Below, one piece after another: positions 26,767 through 35,201 of a stretch of DNA of 64,000 bases (positions within the stretch are counted from its first letter, which is position 1; every line of letters starts with the position of its first letter). The translations under genes and the position numbers were made by a program. Source of the DNA: Thermoplasmatales archaeon (GTDB lineage: Archaea; Thermoplasmatota; E2; UBA202; JdFR-43). Under the pieces are notes generated by a model. That model was not told the origin of the DNA. It searched no databases and saw only the letters and a program-made list of their open reading frames with translations. Location: NCBI GenBank assembly GCA_014361195.1, contig JACIWA010000002.1, positions 68,310 to 132,309 on the forward strand, given 5' to 3'.

Positions 26767-27413
26767 TTTGCTTGCTTTCGGGAGGAGTTGATAGTGCGGT
26801 TGCATCAGCAATTGCAAAGAGCAGGGGATATGAGCTTTATACCCTAACTTTTGACTATGGGCAGAGGCATAAGAAAGAAATAAGATGTGCAGGAGAAATT
26901 GCAAAATGGCTTAATTCAAAGCATAAATTGATAAAGGCGGATTTAAGGCAAATTGGAGGAAGTGCCCTAACAGATAATATTGAAGTGCCGGAAGAGGCGG
27001 AAGGCATCCCACCAACTTATGTTCCAGCAAGAAATACAATATTCCTTTCCTATGCCCTTGCTTATGCAGAGTTAATTGATGCAAACTCTATTTTTATAGG
27101 AGCGAATGTTGTTGATTACTCTGGCTATCCAGATTGCAGGGAAGAGTATTTGAAGGCATTTCAAAATATGGCAAATCTTGCAACAAAAAGAGGAGTAGAG
27201 GGTAAAGGGATAAAAATAGAAGCTCCTATCTTATATTTAACAAAAGGAGAAATCATTAAAAAAGGATTGGAGCTTGGTGTGCCTTTTGAAAAAACATGGA
27301 GTTGTTATAGAGGGGGTAAAAAAGCATGTGGAAGATGTTCATCATGCAAGATAAGATTGAAAGGATTTAATGAAGCGGGAATTGAAGACCCTATTGAGTA
27401 TGAAAGTAAATGA
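26754..27413 (+). CDS. queC: 7-cyano-7-deazaguanine synthase QueC
   Basis: QueC converts carboxydeazaguanine and ammonia to preQ0 using ATP. The roughly 219 residues start with the PP-loop VVCLLSGGVDSAVASAIA. They include TFDYGQRHKKEI, TYVPARNTIFLSYALAYAE and GANVVDYSGYPDCR, and end in the zinc-binding CYRGGKKACGRCSSCKIR. I chose the ATG at 26754 (MGKVVCLL) inside the end of queD; a GTG three codons earlier is the alternative. It overlaps queE by 14 bases. Confidence 0.96.
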   Translation: MGKVVCLLSGGVDSAVASAIAKSRGYELYTLTFDYGQRHKKEIRCAGEIAKWLNSKHKLIKADLRQIGGSALTDNIEVPEEAEGIPPTYVPARNTIFLSYALAYAELIDANSIFIGANVVDYSGYPDCREEYLKAFQNMANLATKRGVEGKGIKIEAPILYLTKGEIIKKGLELGVPFEKTWSCYRGGKKACGRCSSCKIRLKGFNEAGIEDPIEYESK

Positions 27414-28023
27414 AATTTTCTATTCTATACAGGGAGAAGGAAAAGACGCTGGATTGCCAACAATATTTATTCGTCTAACCGGTTGTAATTTGAGGTGCAG
27501 GTGGTGCGATGCAAAATATGCATATTTTGAAGGAAAAGAAATGAGTGAAGAAGAGATAATAGAAAAAATTAAGGATTTTGGGAGCAAGAGGGTTTGCATA
27601 ACAGGAGGAGAACCCCTTTTGCAGGAAGGAGTTTATGAGCTAATTGATAGATTAATTGAATCAGGATATGAAGTAAGTGTTGAGACCAATGGATCAATAA
27701 GCATAAGGAAGCTATCTGAAAAAAATGTTATAATAAAAATGGATTATAAGTTACCATCAAGTGGATTTAATAAATTTATGCTGGAAGATAACTTTAATTT
27801 TCTGAGAAGTAAAGATGAATTGAAATTTATAATAATGGACAGGGAAGATTATGAATTTGCAAAGAATATTATCAGAAATAAAAATATAGGATGTGAAATA
27901 ATAATGCAACCTGTATGGAATAAATGCAAAAAACTGGCGGACTGGATTTTGGAAGATAAAATAAGAGTGCGCTTATCCCTTCAAATTCACAAGATAATAT
28001 GGGGGAATAAGAGAGGTAAATAG
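27400..28023 (+). CDS. queE: 7-carboxy-7-deazaguanine synthase QueE
   Basis: This radical SAM enzyme rearranges carboxytetrahydropterin to carboxydeazaguanine. The roughly 207 residues have NEIFYSIQGEGKDAGLPT, the cluster motif CNLRCRWCD, RVCITGGEPLLQ and VSVETNGSISI. The ATG at 27400 gives the usual N-terminus; the frame extends ten codons further upstream into queC. With queD and queC it completes preQ0 synthesis from dihydroneopterin-type substrate. The first enzyme (FolE/MptA type) is not here. Confidence 0.96.
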   Translation: MKVNEIFYSIQGEGKDAGLPTIFIRLTGCNLRCRWCDAKYAYFEGKEMSEEEIIEKIKDFGSKRVCITGGEPLLQEGVYELIDRLIESGYEVSVETNGSISIRKLSEKNVIIKMDYKLPSSGFNKFMLEDNFNFLRSKDELKFIIMDREDYEFAKNIIRNKNIGCEIIMQPVWNKCKKLADWILEDKIRVRLSLQIHKIIWGNKRGK

Positions 28024-28050
28024 TTTTATTTAATTCGTGCATATTTTATT

Positions 28051-28683
28051 GTGGATAAAGAGAAATTGATAAATAAACTCATAAAGGAAGGATATTTGAA
28101 AAGCAAGGAAGTTATTGAAGCAATGAGGGAAATACCTAGGGAAATTTTTGTTTTAGAGAAGGATAGGGAGGATGCATATGTAGATACACCCCTATACATT
28201 GGATATGGCCAGACAATATCCGCTCCTCATATGGTAGCAATGATATTAGAAAATCTAGAAATAAAGGAGGATAGCAAAATACTTGAAATAGGAACTGGCA
28301 CTGGTTACAATGCAGCGGTTGCCTCAAGAATAGCAAGAAAAGGAATTGTATATACTGTTGAAAGAATAAAAGAGCTGGCTGAAACAGCAAAGGAAAACTT
28401 CAAAAAAATTGGCCTGGAAAATATAAAAGTATTCTGCCAGGATGGCTCACTTGGCCTGCCAGAGCATGCGCCTTACACACATATATATGCGACATGCTCC
28501 GCTCCTTCAATAAGGCGGGAGCTAATTGACCAGCTGGCCAGAGGAGGGAGGATGATAATCCCGGTTGGAAGAATTTACGGGGAACTATGGCTTGTTGAGA
28601 AAAATGATAAAATTGTTAAGAAAAGCTTGGGAGGATGTGCCTTTGTTTCAATGATTGGAAAAGGAGGGTATGATGAGGATTAG
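28051..28683 (+). CDS. pcm: Protein-L-isoaspartate O-methyltransferase
   Basis: Pcm repairs isomerised aspartyl residues in aged proteins, which matters at high temperature. The 210 residues have VDTPLYIGYGQTISAPHMVA, the SAM motif LEIGTGTGYNAAVAS, EHAPYTHIYATCSAP and the C-terminal RGGRMIIPVG. The start is a GTG at 28051 behind TTATTTAATTCG. It overlaps the next radical SAM gene by 11 bases. Confidence 0.95.
   Translation: MDKEKLINKLIKEGYLKSKEVIEAMREIPREIFVLEKDREDAYVDTPLYIGYGQTISAPHMVAMILENLEIKEDSKILEIGTGTGYNAAVASRIARKGIVYTVERIKELAETAKENFKKIGLENIKVFCQDGSLGLPEHAPYTHIYATCSAPSIRRELIDQLARGGRMIIPVGRIYGELWLVEKNDKIVKKSLGGCAFVSMIGKGGYDED
28661..28668 (+). promoter_or_regulatory. Shine-Dalgarno site for the second radical SAM gene
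   Basis: AAGGAGGG sits inside the end of pcm, four bases before the ATG at 28673. It favours that start over the ATG at 28670 and an in-frame start at 28655. Confidence 0.6.
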
Positions 28684-29575
28684 GGCATCGCCAGCAACAG
28701 CGGATTTTTTAGGATTGAAAAAATTGAGGATTGATGCTCCACAAAAAACTCTTTATTTTTTGATGGATGGAATCTGTGAGGGAAATTGCTCTTATTGCGG
28801 GCAAAAAAATGGCAAGCTGGGGAGAATGTACTGGGAGAGTTATGGTTTTAATTATTTAAAAGAAAAGATGGAGAAAAAAGCGAAAAAAGCGAAAAGAATA
28901 TGCATTCAGACAATATATGGGGAAAAATACTGGAAAGATTTGCTTTGCATATTAAAAGAATTCAGTAAATATGAAGCGCCAACTTCAGTTTCAATCAATG
29001 CGATTGGGGAAGAGAAAATGCTTGTTTTGAAAGAAAATGGGGTTGAAAGGGTTGGTATAGGACTTGACTGCTTTACTGAAGAAATTTTTAATAAATTTAA
29101 AAAAAATGTGCCATCCTGGAAAGAATATTTATTTTCGTTAAGAAATGCAAAAAGAATATTTGGAAATGCAACCTGTCATCTTATTGTTGGATTGGGAGAA
29201 AATGATAAAGAAGTTATTGATTTGTTTAAAAAATTGTCAGAAATGAAAATAAAAATTGCTTTATTCCCTTATTCAAAAGGAAATGAAACTGTTGTGAGTT
29301 TGGAAAGATACAGGGCTATTCAACTTTCTATTTTTGCTATAGAAAAAAACAAAGGAAAAATTTATTTTAATGGAGAAAAAATATCATCAATTGAGCTATG
29401 CTCTTTTCCAAAAAATGCTTTCTCCACGCTTGGTTGCCCAGATTGCAATAGACCTTTTTACAATGATAGAGTTAAAAAAATATATAATTATCCTTATAAA
29501 ATAAGTGAAAAGGAATTAGTTAAATGTATAGAAGAGGCGGAAAAATATGCCAGAATATATATTGCTGATAAATAG
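28673..29575 (+). CDS. Radical SAM protein, biotin-synthase-related (COG2516-like)
   Basis: The roughly 300 residues include a DGICEGNCSYCGQKNG cluster motif (CxxxCxxC), VERVGIGLDCFTEEIF and TCHLIVGLGENDKEV, as in the biotin synthase-related family COG2516. A C-terminal GCPDCNRPFYNDR adds extra cysteines, possibly an auxiliary cluster. The archaeal two-protein lipoyl synthase LipS1/LipS2 belongs to related groups, and a second candidate lies at 53307-54083. This is therefore a possible LipS2. It overlaps pcm and trmI on either side. Confidence 0.75.
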   Translation: MRIRASPATADFLGLKKLRIDAPQKTLYFLMDGICEGNCSYCGQKNGKLGRMYWESYGFNYLKEKMEKKAKKAKRICIQTIYGEKYWKDLLCILKEFSKYEAPTSVSINAIGEEKMLVLKENGVERVGIGLDCFTEEIFNKFKKNVPSWKEYLFSLRNAKRIFGNATCHLIVGLGENDKEVIDLFKKLSEMKIKIALFPYSKGNETVVSLERYRAIQLSIFAIEKNKGKIYFNGEKISSIELCSFPKNAFSTLGCPDCNRPFYNDRVKKIYNYPYKISEKELVKCIEEAEKYARIYIADK

Positions 29576-30278
29576 CGAGGATAGCTTGCTTGTTGAAAAA
29601 GGAAAAGTAAATCAAACAAAATACGGGAAAATAGATGCAAGGAATATAAAGGAAGGAGATATTGTGATAGCTTCTAAATCCAGATTCATTGCAATAAAAC
29701 CGAATGTGATTGATTTGTTGAATAGGTGCAAGAGGGGCTCACAGGTTGTTTTGCCAAAAGATGCTTCCCAGATTTTATCAATAACTGGCTTATCTTATGG
29801 TTGGAGATGCTTGGATAGTGGCGCTGGCTCGGGTTTCCTTGCAATTTTTCTAGGAAACATAGTTGGGAAGAAGGGGAGAGTTTATACTTACGAAAAAAGG
29901 AAAGAATTTTACGAAATTGCTAAAAAAAATATTGAAATATGTGGGTTGGAGAAAATAGTTAAGATAAAAAATGAAGATGTTAAAAATTTCAGAGAAAGAA
30001 ACCTGGATTTAATTACTCTTGATATGAAAAACTCGCATGAAATTGTAACAAAGGCAAAAAAAGCACTGAAGTCAGGGGGATGGCTTGTCGTGTATTCTCC
30101 TCACGTAGAAGGCCAGATTGCATGTTTAGATGAAATGAGAAAAAATGGATTCCATATATATGCAACAATAGAGAATATACAGAGAAAATGGAAAAGTATA
30201 GGTGGCTATACCCATCCGGAGCCAAGTGGTATTTTGCATACAGGTTTTATGACTTTCGGGAGGAAAACAATGGATTAG
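29547..30278 (+). CDS. trmI: tRNA (adenine-N1)-methyltransferase TrmI
   Basis: TrmI methylates A57/A58 of the tRNA T-loop to m1A in archaea. The 243 residues have an N-terminal small beta domain (LLVEKGKVNQTKYGKID), LPKDASQILSITGLSYGWR, the SAM motif CLDSGAGSGFLAIFLG and LDLITLDMKN. The C-terminus includes WKSIGGYTHPEPSGILHTGFM, typical of the family. It overlaps the radical SAM gene by 29 bases and converges with the next gene after one base. Confidence 0.92.
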   Translation: MPEYILLINSEDSLLVEKGKVNQTKYGKIDARNIKEGDIVIASKSRFIAIKPNVIDLLNRCKRGSQVVLPKDASQILSITGLSYGWRCLDSGAGSGFLAIFLGNIVGKKGRVYTYEKRKEFYEIAKKNIEICGLEKIVKIKNEDVKNFRERNLDLITLDMKNSHEIVTKAKKALKSGGWLVVYSPHVEGQIACLDEMRKNGFHIYATIENIQRKWKSIGGYTHPEPSGILHTGFMTFGRKTMD

Positions 30279-30279
30279 T

Positions 30280-30786
30280 TTATCCTAATTTATCATATCC
30301 TATAAAAAGAATTGATGAGCCAACAAAAATATGAGTGTCTTCTCTTAATTTCCATCCTATTTTTATATGCAGGCCAACAAAACCGAGCATAATTCCAAAC
30401 TGGTTTCCGATCATTAAACCATAATCATCAATGCTCTTTCCTTTCCATACATAGTTTGCTCCAAACTTTGTAATTGTAATTCCTTTTGAATAATGGAATA
30501 AAATCGGTCTGAGCATTAATCTAAGAAAACTTCTTTCCTTGGAAAATGGAATAAATACTTTCCCTCCTCCACAACTTATTATATAATTTGAAAAACCAGA
30601 ATCGTGCTTTATTCGGAGCGGGCTTAAGTCACCTTCCTCAATCCTTTTTGCATCTTCATAAGAAATTTTAATTTCCTTAACTTTTTCATTTACCGCATTA
30701 AAAATTTCAACATCAACACTATTTTCTGCAAGGCTAACTGGTAAGACAAACAAAGCAAGCGTTAAAATCGCCACAAACTTTTTCAT
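30280..30786 (-). CDS. Secreted or membrane-bound hypothetical protein
   Basis: I do not recognise a family. The protein has 168 residues with a clear signal peptide (MKKFVAILTLALFVLPVSLA). A charged segment follows (NAVNEKVKEIKISYEDAKRIEEG) and then a hydrophobic beta-rich C-terminal half (GLMIGNQFGIMLGFVGLHI, then HIFVGSSILFIGYD). The second half could be membrane strands or two weak membrane helices. It is divergent from the next membrane gene and convergent with trmI. Confidence 0.7.
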   Translation of the reverse strand: MKKFVAILTLALFVLPVSLAENSVDVEIFNAVNEKVKEIKISYEDAKRIEEGDLSPLRIKHDSGFSNYIISCGGGKVFIPFSKERSFLRLMLRPILFHYSKGITITKFGANYVWKGKSIDDYGLMIGNQFGIMLGFVGLHIKIGWKLREDTHIFVGSSILFIGYDKLG

Positions 30787-30868
30787 GTTTTTATAACTTA
30801 ATTGTTTATAAATCTTTTCAAAATTAATTTTGAAAAAATATTATAAATGCCTATTTATTGGGTAATAT

Positions 30869-31327
30869 ATGGAAAGATGGGAAGAATGGGCAATATTTTC
30901 ATCTATGGTATCGGTTGCAATTTTTATTTTCCTGAATATAATAAATTATATACTCTTACTTTTTGGTTATCCAAATCTTGGAATATTTTTTCCAATAAAA
31001 ACCATTATAATAATAGGGATAGGATGGTGGTTTATGATAACCGCCATAACGATATATTATGAAAGAAATAAGAAAAAAGGTGTAATATGGTATTTGCTAT
31101 CAATTCTTTCAGTATCCGCTCTCATGGCATCGATCTATTGGGCATTTTTTGTTAAAAGAATTTACTCCATCAACAGCATAAACGAGCTAACCGGGGCGGG
31201 AATGGTGAGTGTATTTGTATATGGTTCAATATCCCTTTTAATAGGAATAAGCTCACTGATTTATTACACTTTTTCAGAGGCAAGGAGCTGGAAATATTTT
31301 TCTTACAGACTCAGGCTATTTAGATAA
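30869..31327 (+). CDS. Four-span membrane protein, unknown
   Basis: The 152-residue protein has four hydrophobic spans: MVSVAIFIFLNIINYILLLF, then IKTIIIIGIGWWFMITAI, a third around YLLSILSVSALMASIYWAFF, and AGMVSVFVYGSISLLIGISS. No motif is recognisable. It starts with an ATG at 30869 behind ATTATAAATGCC at about 30838-30849. The convergent gene overlaps it by 12 bases. Confidence 0.65.
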   Translation: MERWEEWAIFSSMVSVAIFIFLNIINYILLLFGYPNLGIFFPIKTIIIIGIGWWFMITAITIYYERNKKKGVIWYLLSILSVSALMASIYWAFFVKRIYSINSINELTGAGMVSVFVYGSISLLIGISSLIYYTFSEARSWKYFSYRLRLFR

Positions 31328-31957
31328 TATTTCTTTTCTTGTCAGCATTTCAAATGGAAGATATTTTTTATAAAGGAGAGCAAAGATTGAGAAGGATAAA
31401 GCAAATGAGAGCATTGAAACAAAACTATAGTTAGGAAAAACAATAATGATGACCCATATTAAAACTCCTATCAAAAATGAAATTATAAAATATTTCAATT
31501 TCTCCTTCCTCCTTATCCCAAGGGCTATTATTATACCTGTGTCGCAATTATATATTATAACAGATATGACAAGAATTATGAAAAAAATTGAATCAATACC
31601 TATAACAAATTCAATAACAAAAAATGTGGCAAATATAGATGAAAAACCCAGCCCGAAGGCGGCGCCATAAATAGTTATTGCTTTATCATAGAATCTTTTA
31701 AGATTAATAACCACAAATTTCGAAAGCTGTTCAACAAGAGAAAATAAAAAAGAATAAATTAGCAGATTCAATCTAAATTCTTCAAAAATTGTAAATCTTT
31801 CAAGAAGATATAGGAATATACCAAAAATAAAACCGCTTATGAACAAAATGAAAATATTTTTTTCCTTGAATTTTCCTTCGTAATTTCTTACTATCAAATA
31901 CAGGATAAAAATGGATGGGAATAATCCTAAAGGAAAAAGAAGAGTGGATATATTCAT
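31316..31957 (-). CDS. Polytopic membrane protein, possibly PrsW-like
   Basis: The 213-residue protein has about seven hydrophobic spans. SLVEQLSKFVVI could be a divergent form of the EExxK motif of PrsW-type intramembrane proteases, and GAAFGLGFSSIFATFF matches the second PrsW region in shape, but the diagnostic histidines are unclear. Function is therefore tentative. It overlaps the F420-type beta subunit gene by 4 bases (ATGA), which suggests coexpression. Confidence 0.5.
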   Translation of the reverse strand: MNISTLLFPLGLFPSIFILYLIVRNYEGKFKEKNIFILFISGFIFGIFLYLLERFTIFEEFRLNLLIYSFLFSLVEQLSKFVVINLKRFYDKAITIYGAAFGLGFSSIFATFFVIEFVIGIDSIFFIILVISVIIYNCDTGIIIALGIRRKEKLKYFIISFLIGVLIWVIIIVFPNYSFVSMLSFALSFSIFALLYKKYLPFEMLTRKEILSK

Positions 31958-33024
31958 GGAAAATCCTTCTTTTCTTTTCTAATTGTCCATTCTTCAATTA
32001 TCTTTATCAATTTTTCTTTTCGACTTTTATCCCATTCTGGATGAATCTCTATGTAACCATCATCAATTGCTTCTTCAAAAATTTTTCTTCCTTTGTCATT
32101 CCTTATAATAACACTTGTATATCCTTTTTCCGAGCCTATTCCTCCCAAAGATATATCGCCGTATATATTTGAAAAAGAAATCTTGCATTTTAGACAAGAT
32201 TTTCTTGCCACTTCTTTTAATGATTTCAGAGATATTTCCTTTACATTTCCATTTTTGAATTCAACCATCATCTTTTCCTTGATATTTATTTTTTCAATGT
32301 CACTTAATCTCCCAACAATCTCTTCAAATTTTCTTATTGAAATTGCATCAAATGAAAAATTTTCTATGCAGAAAAGACCAACTATAAAATTTACCGCTCC
32401 AGATGGAAGAATATTTACCGCCTGCATCTTTCTTATACTTTTTGTCTGGCAAGGTGTGCCGGTCATTGCTATACTTTCTATCCCTCCATACCCAACTTCC
32501 TTTAGCTCCGGTAAAAGAGAAGTATAGGTGCTAAAATATTTAATTTCTTCAATACTCGGAACCGTTGAAATAACGGATCCAGCGCAAGAAACTACCTCAC
32601 TATATGAAGACGCAAGAAATGGTATGCTCTTCCCTCCTCTCATTTTCTTAACCGCTAAAACCGCATCAACAATTCCTGCATCTAGCAAATAGTTGAGCAG
32701 AGAAGTTGCCACTCCTCCATCACAGCATTTTTTCAGTATATTTTCATCTGTGGAGCGAGATGAATAAACATCTATTATTTTTCCTACACCTTCACCATAT
32801 TTCTTGGCAAGATCTTCATCAAGTTCTCCTGTAAACGGGCAAATCATATAGCATATTCCACATTTTAAGCAGTTTTCTTCATTTATATACCCGGGCAAAC
32901 CATCTTTTAATCCAATAGCAACCAGCCTATTAGCCCTGCAAAAGGATGTGCAACCCCCGCATAGCGCACAAAGTCCCTTATCAATAACCTCTTCTTTTAG
33001 ATCATTGAAAGAAATTTCCTTCAT
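31954..33024 (-). CDS. Coenzyme F420 hydrogenase/dehydrogenase beta-subunit family protein
   Basis: The 356-residue protein belongs to the FrhB/FdhB family: two 4Fe-4S motifs at the N-terminus (CALCGGCTSFC and CLKCGICYMICP), then SSYSEVVSCAGSVISTVPSI, MTGTPCQTKSIRKMQ and a further cysteine pair CLKCK. Such proteins pass electrons between F420 or another carrier and iron-sulfur partners. No hydrogenase subunit is next to it. It follows trmY by 39 bases and is probably in the same transcription unit as ubiD-trmY. Confidence 0.88.
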   Translation of the reverse strand: MKEISFNDLKEEVIDKGLCALCGGCTSFCRANRLVAIGLKDGLPGYINEENCLKCGICYMICPFTGELDEDLAKKYGEGVGKIIDVYSSRSTDENILKKCCDGGVATSLLNYLLDAGIVDAVLAVKKMRGGKSIPFLASSYSEVVSCAGSVISTVPSIEEIKYFSTYTSLLPELKEVGYGGIESIAMTGTPCQTKSIRKMQAVNILPSGAVNFIVGLFCIENFSFDAISIRKFEEIVGRLSDIEKINIKEKMMVEFKNGNVKEISLKSLKEVARKSCLKCKISFSNIYGDISLGGIGSEKGYTSVIIRNDKGRKIFEEAIDDGYIEIHPEWDKSRKEKLIKIIEEWTIRKEKKDFP

Positions 33025-33063
33025 ATTTTGTATTAAAAATAGTTATAAATTTATTTCTAATGC

Positions 33064-33654
33064 CTAAAGTCTTTCAATTTTATCTAAGAACCAGTTTATT
33101 ATTGTAATGCAATGACTGCTGAGATATGATTTTTCTCCTATTGAAACATCTATTGCTCCATATTTATGCAGGATTTCTTTCTCTTCTTCGCTCAACCCTT
33201 TATTATCACCTAAGAAAAATAATGTTTTTTCTCCAAACTTTATATTTTCAATATTTTCTCCTTTTTCATCCATAAGATAATATTCCTTATCCCTATTTTC
33301 TTCAACAAATTTTTTAAAGTCTTTTTTGCTGGCAAATATTCCAGGTGTTGTTTCTTTTTCTTCATCAGATGCTTTCTCTATCGCTTTTATTATAAAAATT
33401 GCTATATTTCTTTCATCCGGACTTACTTTACGCATTTTTTCTCCTTCAAATCTTATATAGATGGGGGGATTTGGTTCTCCATGAAGTATTGTATGGAAAA
33501 AAACATTCCTCCTTATATCATTTGAAAGCCAGAAAGCGGAATTAATACATCTTGCAACTATATCAATTCTGCCAGCTGAAGGTAAATCCCTCAAATTTAT
33601 GTTCGGCTTTGTTACTGCATTTGATTTCAGATAGAAATGCCTATAAATAGTCAT
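33064..33654 (-). CDS. trmY: tRNA pseudouridine(54)-N1-methyltransferase TrmY
   Basis: TrmY methylates pseudouridine 54 of the tRNA T-loop in archaea. The 196 residues have FYLKSNAVTKPNINLRDLP, ARCINSAFWLSNDIRRN, GEPNPPIYIRF, the SPOUT-knot region FFLGDNKGLSEEE and the end SYLSSHCITIINWFLD. It overlaps the upstream ubiD gene by 14 bases. TrmI (29547) modifies the same T-loop. Confidence 0.94.
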   Translation of the reverse strand: MTIYRHFYLKSNAVTKPNINLRDLPSAGRIDIVARCINSAFWLSNDIRRNVFFHTILHGEPNPPIYIRFEGEKMRKVSPDERNIAIFIIKAIEKASDEEKETTPGIFASKKDFKKFVEENRDKEYYLMDEKGENIENIKFGEKTLFFLGDNKGLSEEEKEILHKYGAIDVSIGEKSYLSSHCITIINWFLDKIERL

Positions 33655-34909
33655 CTTTATTTATTTTCATTGGCAAATCAGGCTTTTTGAAATCTTCCTT
33701 ATCTTTATCATATGGAACGGTCAAATCAAATCCGATTTTTGTTGTTTCTCTTGTAATTGGATTTGCAGAGGGATCAAGTGAAGATCCCTTCTCATATTTT
33801 ATTATCATATCCTTATTTCCTTGAAAACGTGTCGCCATCGCCCACTCTATCTGACTCCAATCATGAACATCAATATCATCATCTACGATAAAAACATGCT
33901 TCATCGATTTGTGCCCTCTGAAAGCTGCTTCAATCGCCTTCTTCCCGTCCTCCTCGCTCCTTTTCCTTATACTCACCACCCCGTGAAGCCAAGAGCATCC
34001 GCCAGGCGTAATATAGACATCGACAACATCACAAACCTTTGACACTTCTTTGAATATAGTCGGCTCCTTCGGCAGGCCCATCAAAACCTTGTGCTCCAGC
34101 CCGCCGGGCAGAAGGGCGTGGTATAGCGCATTTTCCTTTGCATATATTTTCTTTATTTTTGCAACTCTTTCCTTTCTAACTATGTCAAATGTTTCTGTTA
34201 AATCAAGGAAAGGTCCTTCGTCATGCATCTCACCCGTTAGCTCCGCAATCATAATTATCTCCGCCTCTGGAACAAGGTGGTGATCAACTTCTATCAGATT
34301 TGTTGGGTATAATGAATTTGCTATCTCTAGCTCATTTACATCTGGAGCCATTGAAATTGCGGAAGAAATAGAGACAGATGCTGGGTTTCCAATGCAAATT
34401 GCAAATTCTTTGAGTCCTCTCTCGATGTATAGGTTAAAATCCCTTGGTAAAATTCTCATCACGACTTTATTGCTATCAATAACCATCATTCTATGATATG
34501 ATGCATTGATGCCATATTCTTTATCAGAAGCAATAACTACTCCAGATGAAATATATTTTCCCCCATCTTGGGGATAGTGCTTTAATATTGGCAAATCATC
34601 TAAACTTTTTATGCTTCTGTAACTCTCCGCTTTTTTAATTTCTAATTTTTTTGGATTTTCCATAGCAAAAATTATTTTTTTGAGCAGATCTTTTTCATCT
34701 ATTCCAAGAGATTCAGCAAGCAATTTCCTTGTACTAAATACATTTCCAACAACTTTCATATCATATCCACTAACATTTTCAAATAAAATTGGCTTTCCAT
34801 CAAATACCCTCATTAAGGAAGATATCTCATATTCAGTGCTAACTTCTTTCCTTATTTTTAAAATTTTATTCTCCTTTTCAAGTTTTTCTATAAATTCCCT
34901 GAACTTCAT
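33641..34909 (-). CDS. UbiD-family decarboxylase (anhydromevalonate phosphate decarboxylase)
   Basis: The 422-residue protein is of the prenyl-FMN-dependent UbiD family: FENVSGYDMKVVGNVFSTR, then KYISSGVVIASDKEYGINAS, YHRMMVIDSNKVVMRI, IEVDHHLVPEAEIIMIAE and the metal and Arg-Glu-Glu region. The close fit to archaeal members suggests anhydromevalonate phosphate decarboxylase of the archaeal mevalonate pathway, which makes isoprenoid precursors for lipids. The flavin prenyltransferase UbiX is not in the window. It is the first gene of a string with trmY and the F420-type gene. Confidence 0.85.
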   Translation of the reverse strand: MKFREFIEKLEKENKILKIRKEVSTEYEISSLMRVFDGKPILFENVSGYDMKVVGNVFSTRKLLAESLGIDEKDLLKKIIFAMENPKKLEIKKAESYRSIKSLDDLPILKHYPQDGGKYISSGVVIASDKEYGINASYHRMMVIDSNKVVMRILPRDFNLYIERGLKEFAICIGNPASVSISSAISMAPDVNELEIANSLYPTNLIEVDHHLVPEAEIIMIAELTGEMHDEGPFLDLTETFDIVRKERVAKIKKIYAKENALYHALLPGGLEHKVLMGLPKEPTIFKEVSKVCDVVDVYITPGGCSWLHGVVSIRKRSEEDGKKAIEAAFRGHKSMKHVFIVDDDIDVHDWSQIEWAMATRFQGNKDMIIKYEKGSSLDPSANPITRETTKIGFDLTVPYDKDKEDFKKPDLPMKINKDDYL

Positions 34910-34919
34910 AATAGTATAT

Positions 34920-35096
34920 ATGTCTGTTTTTAATCTTTATTGCTTTCAAGAGGATGGAAAGAAAATATTTTTGGATGAAGTTTCTAATGAGAATGAGGCC
35001 ACAGGAAAGGAAGAGAAAAAAAAAGATTTTTCCTCAAGAAATGAAAAATTTAAGGCCATGGAAATAGCTTTTTATGGAGAAATCCCAAATTTTTAA
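34920..35096 (+). CDS. Possible small hydrophilic protein (58 residues)
   Basis: A frame from the ATG at 34920 to TAA at 35096 lies between the divergent ubiD gene and the aldolase gene. The product starts MSVFNLYCFQEDGKKIF, is strongly charged in the middle (ENEATGKEEKKKDFSSRNEK) and ends KAMEIAFYGEIPNF, which looks like real coding sequence. I know no family. The start lies 10 bases from the ubiD start, leaving little promoter room, so chance cannot be excluded. Confidence 0.4.
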   Translation: MSVFNLYCFQEDGKKIFLDEVSNENEATGKEEKKKDFSSRNEKFKAMEIAFYGEIPNF

Positions 35097-35172
35097 GCTT
35101 AAGAAAGATGAAAATGTTGGATAAGCTTTACCGCTATCTTGGCCTCTTCTTAATCGAGCTTTAATGACAAAA

Positions 35173-35185
35173 CTTTTATAATATT
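35173..35185 (+). promoter_or_regulatory. TATA-like promoter of the aldolase gene
   Basis: CTTTTATAATATT is centred about 24 bases before the ATG at 35202, consistent with a leaderless transcript for the aldolase-dehydrogenase pair. Confidence 0.6.
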
Positions 35186-35201
35186 CATATTTCTAAATTT
35201 C

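Noticed and set aside
34680-34919. A plus-strand frame continuing upstream of 34920 through the ubiD gene.
   Set aside because: It is antisense to ubiD, whose protein is unmistakable; only the part after 34920 lies outside it.
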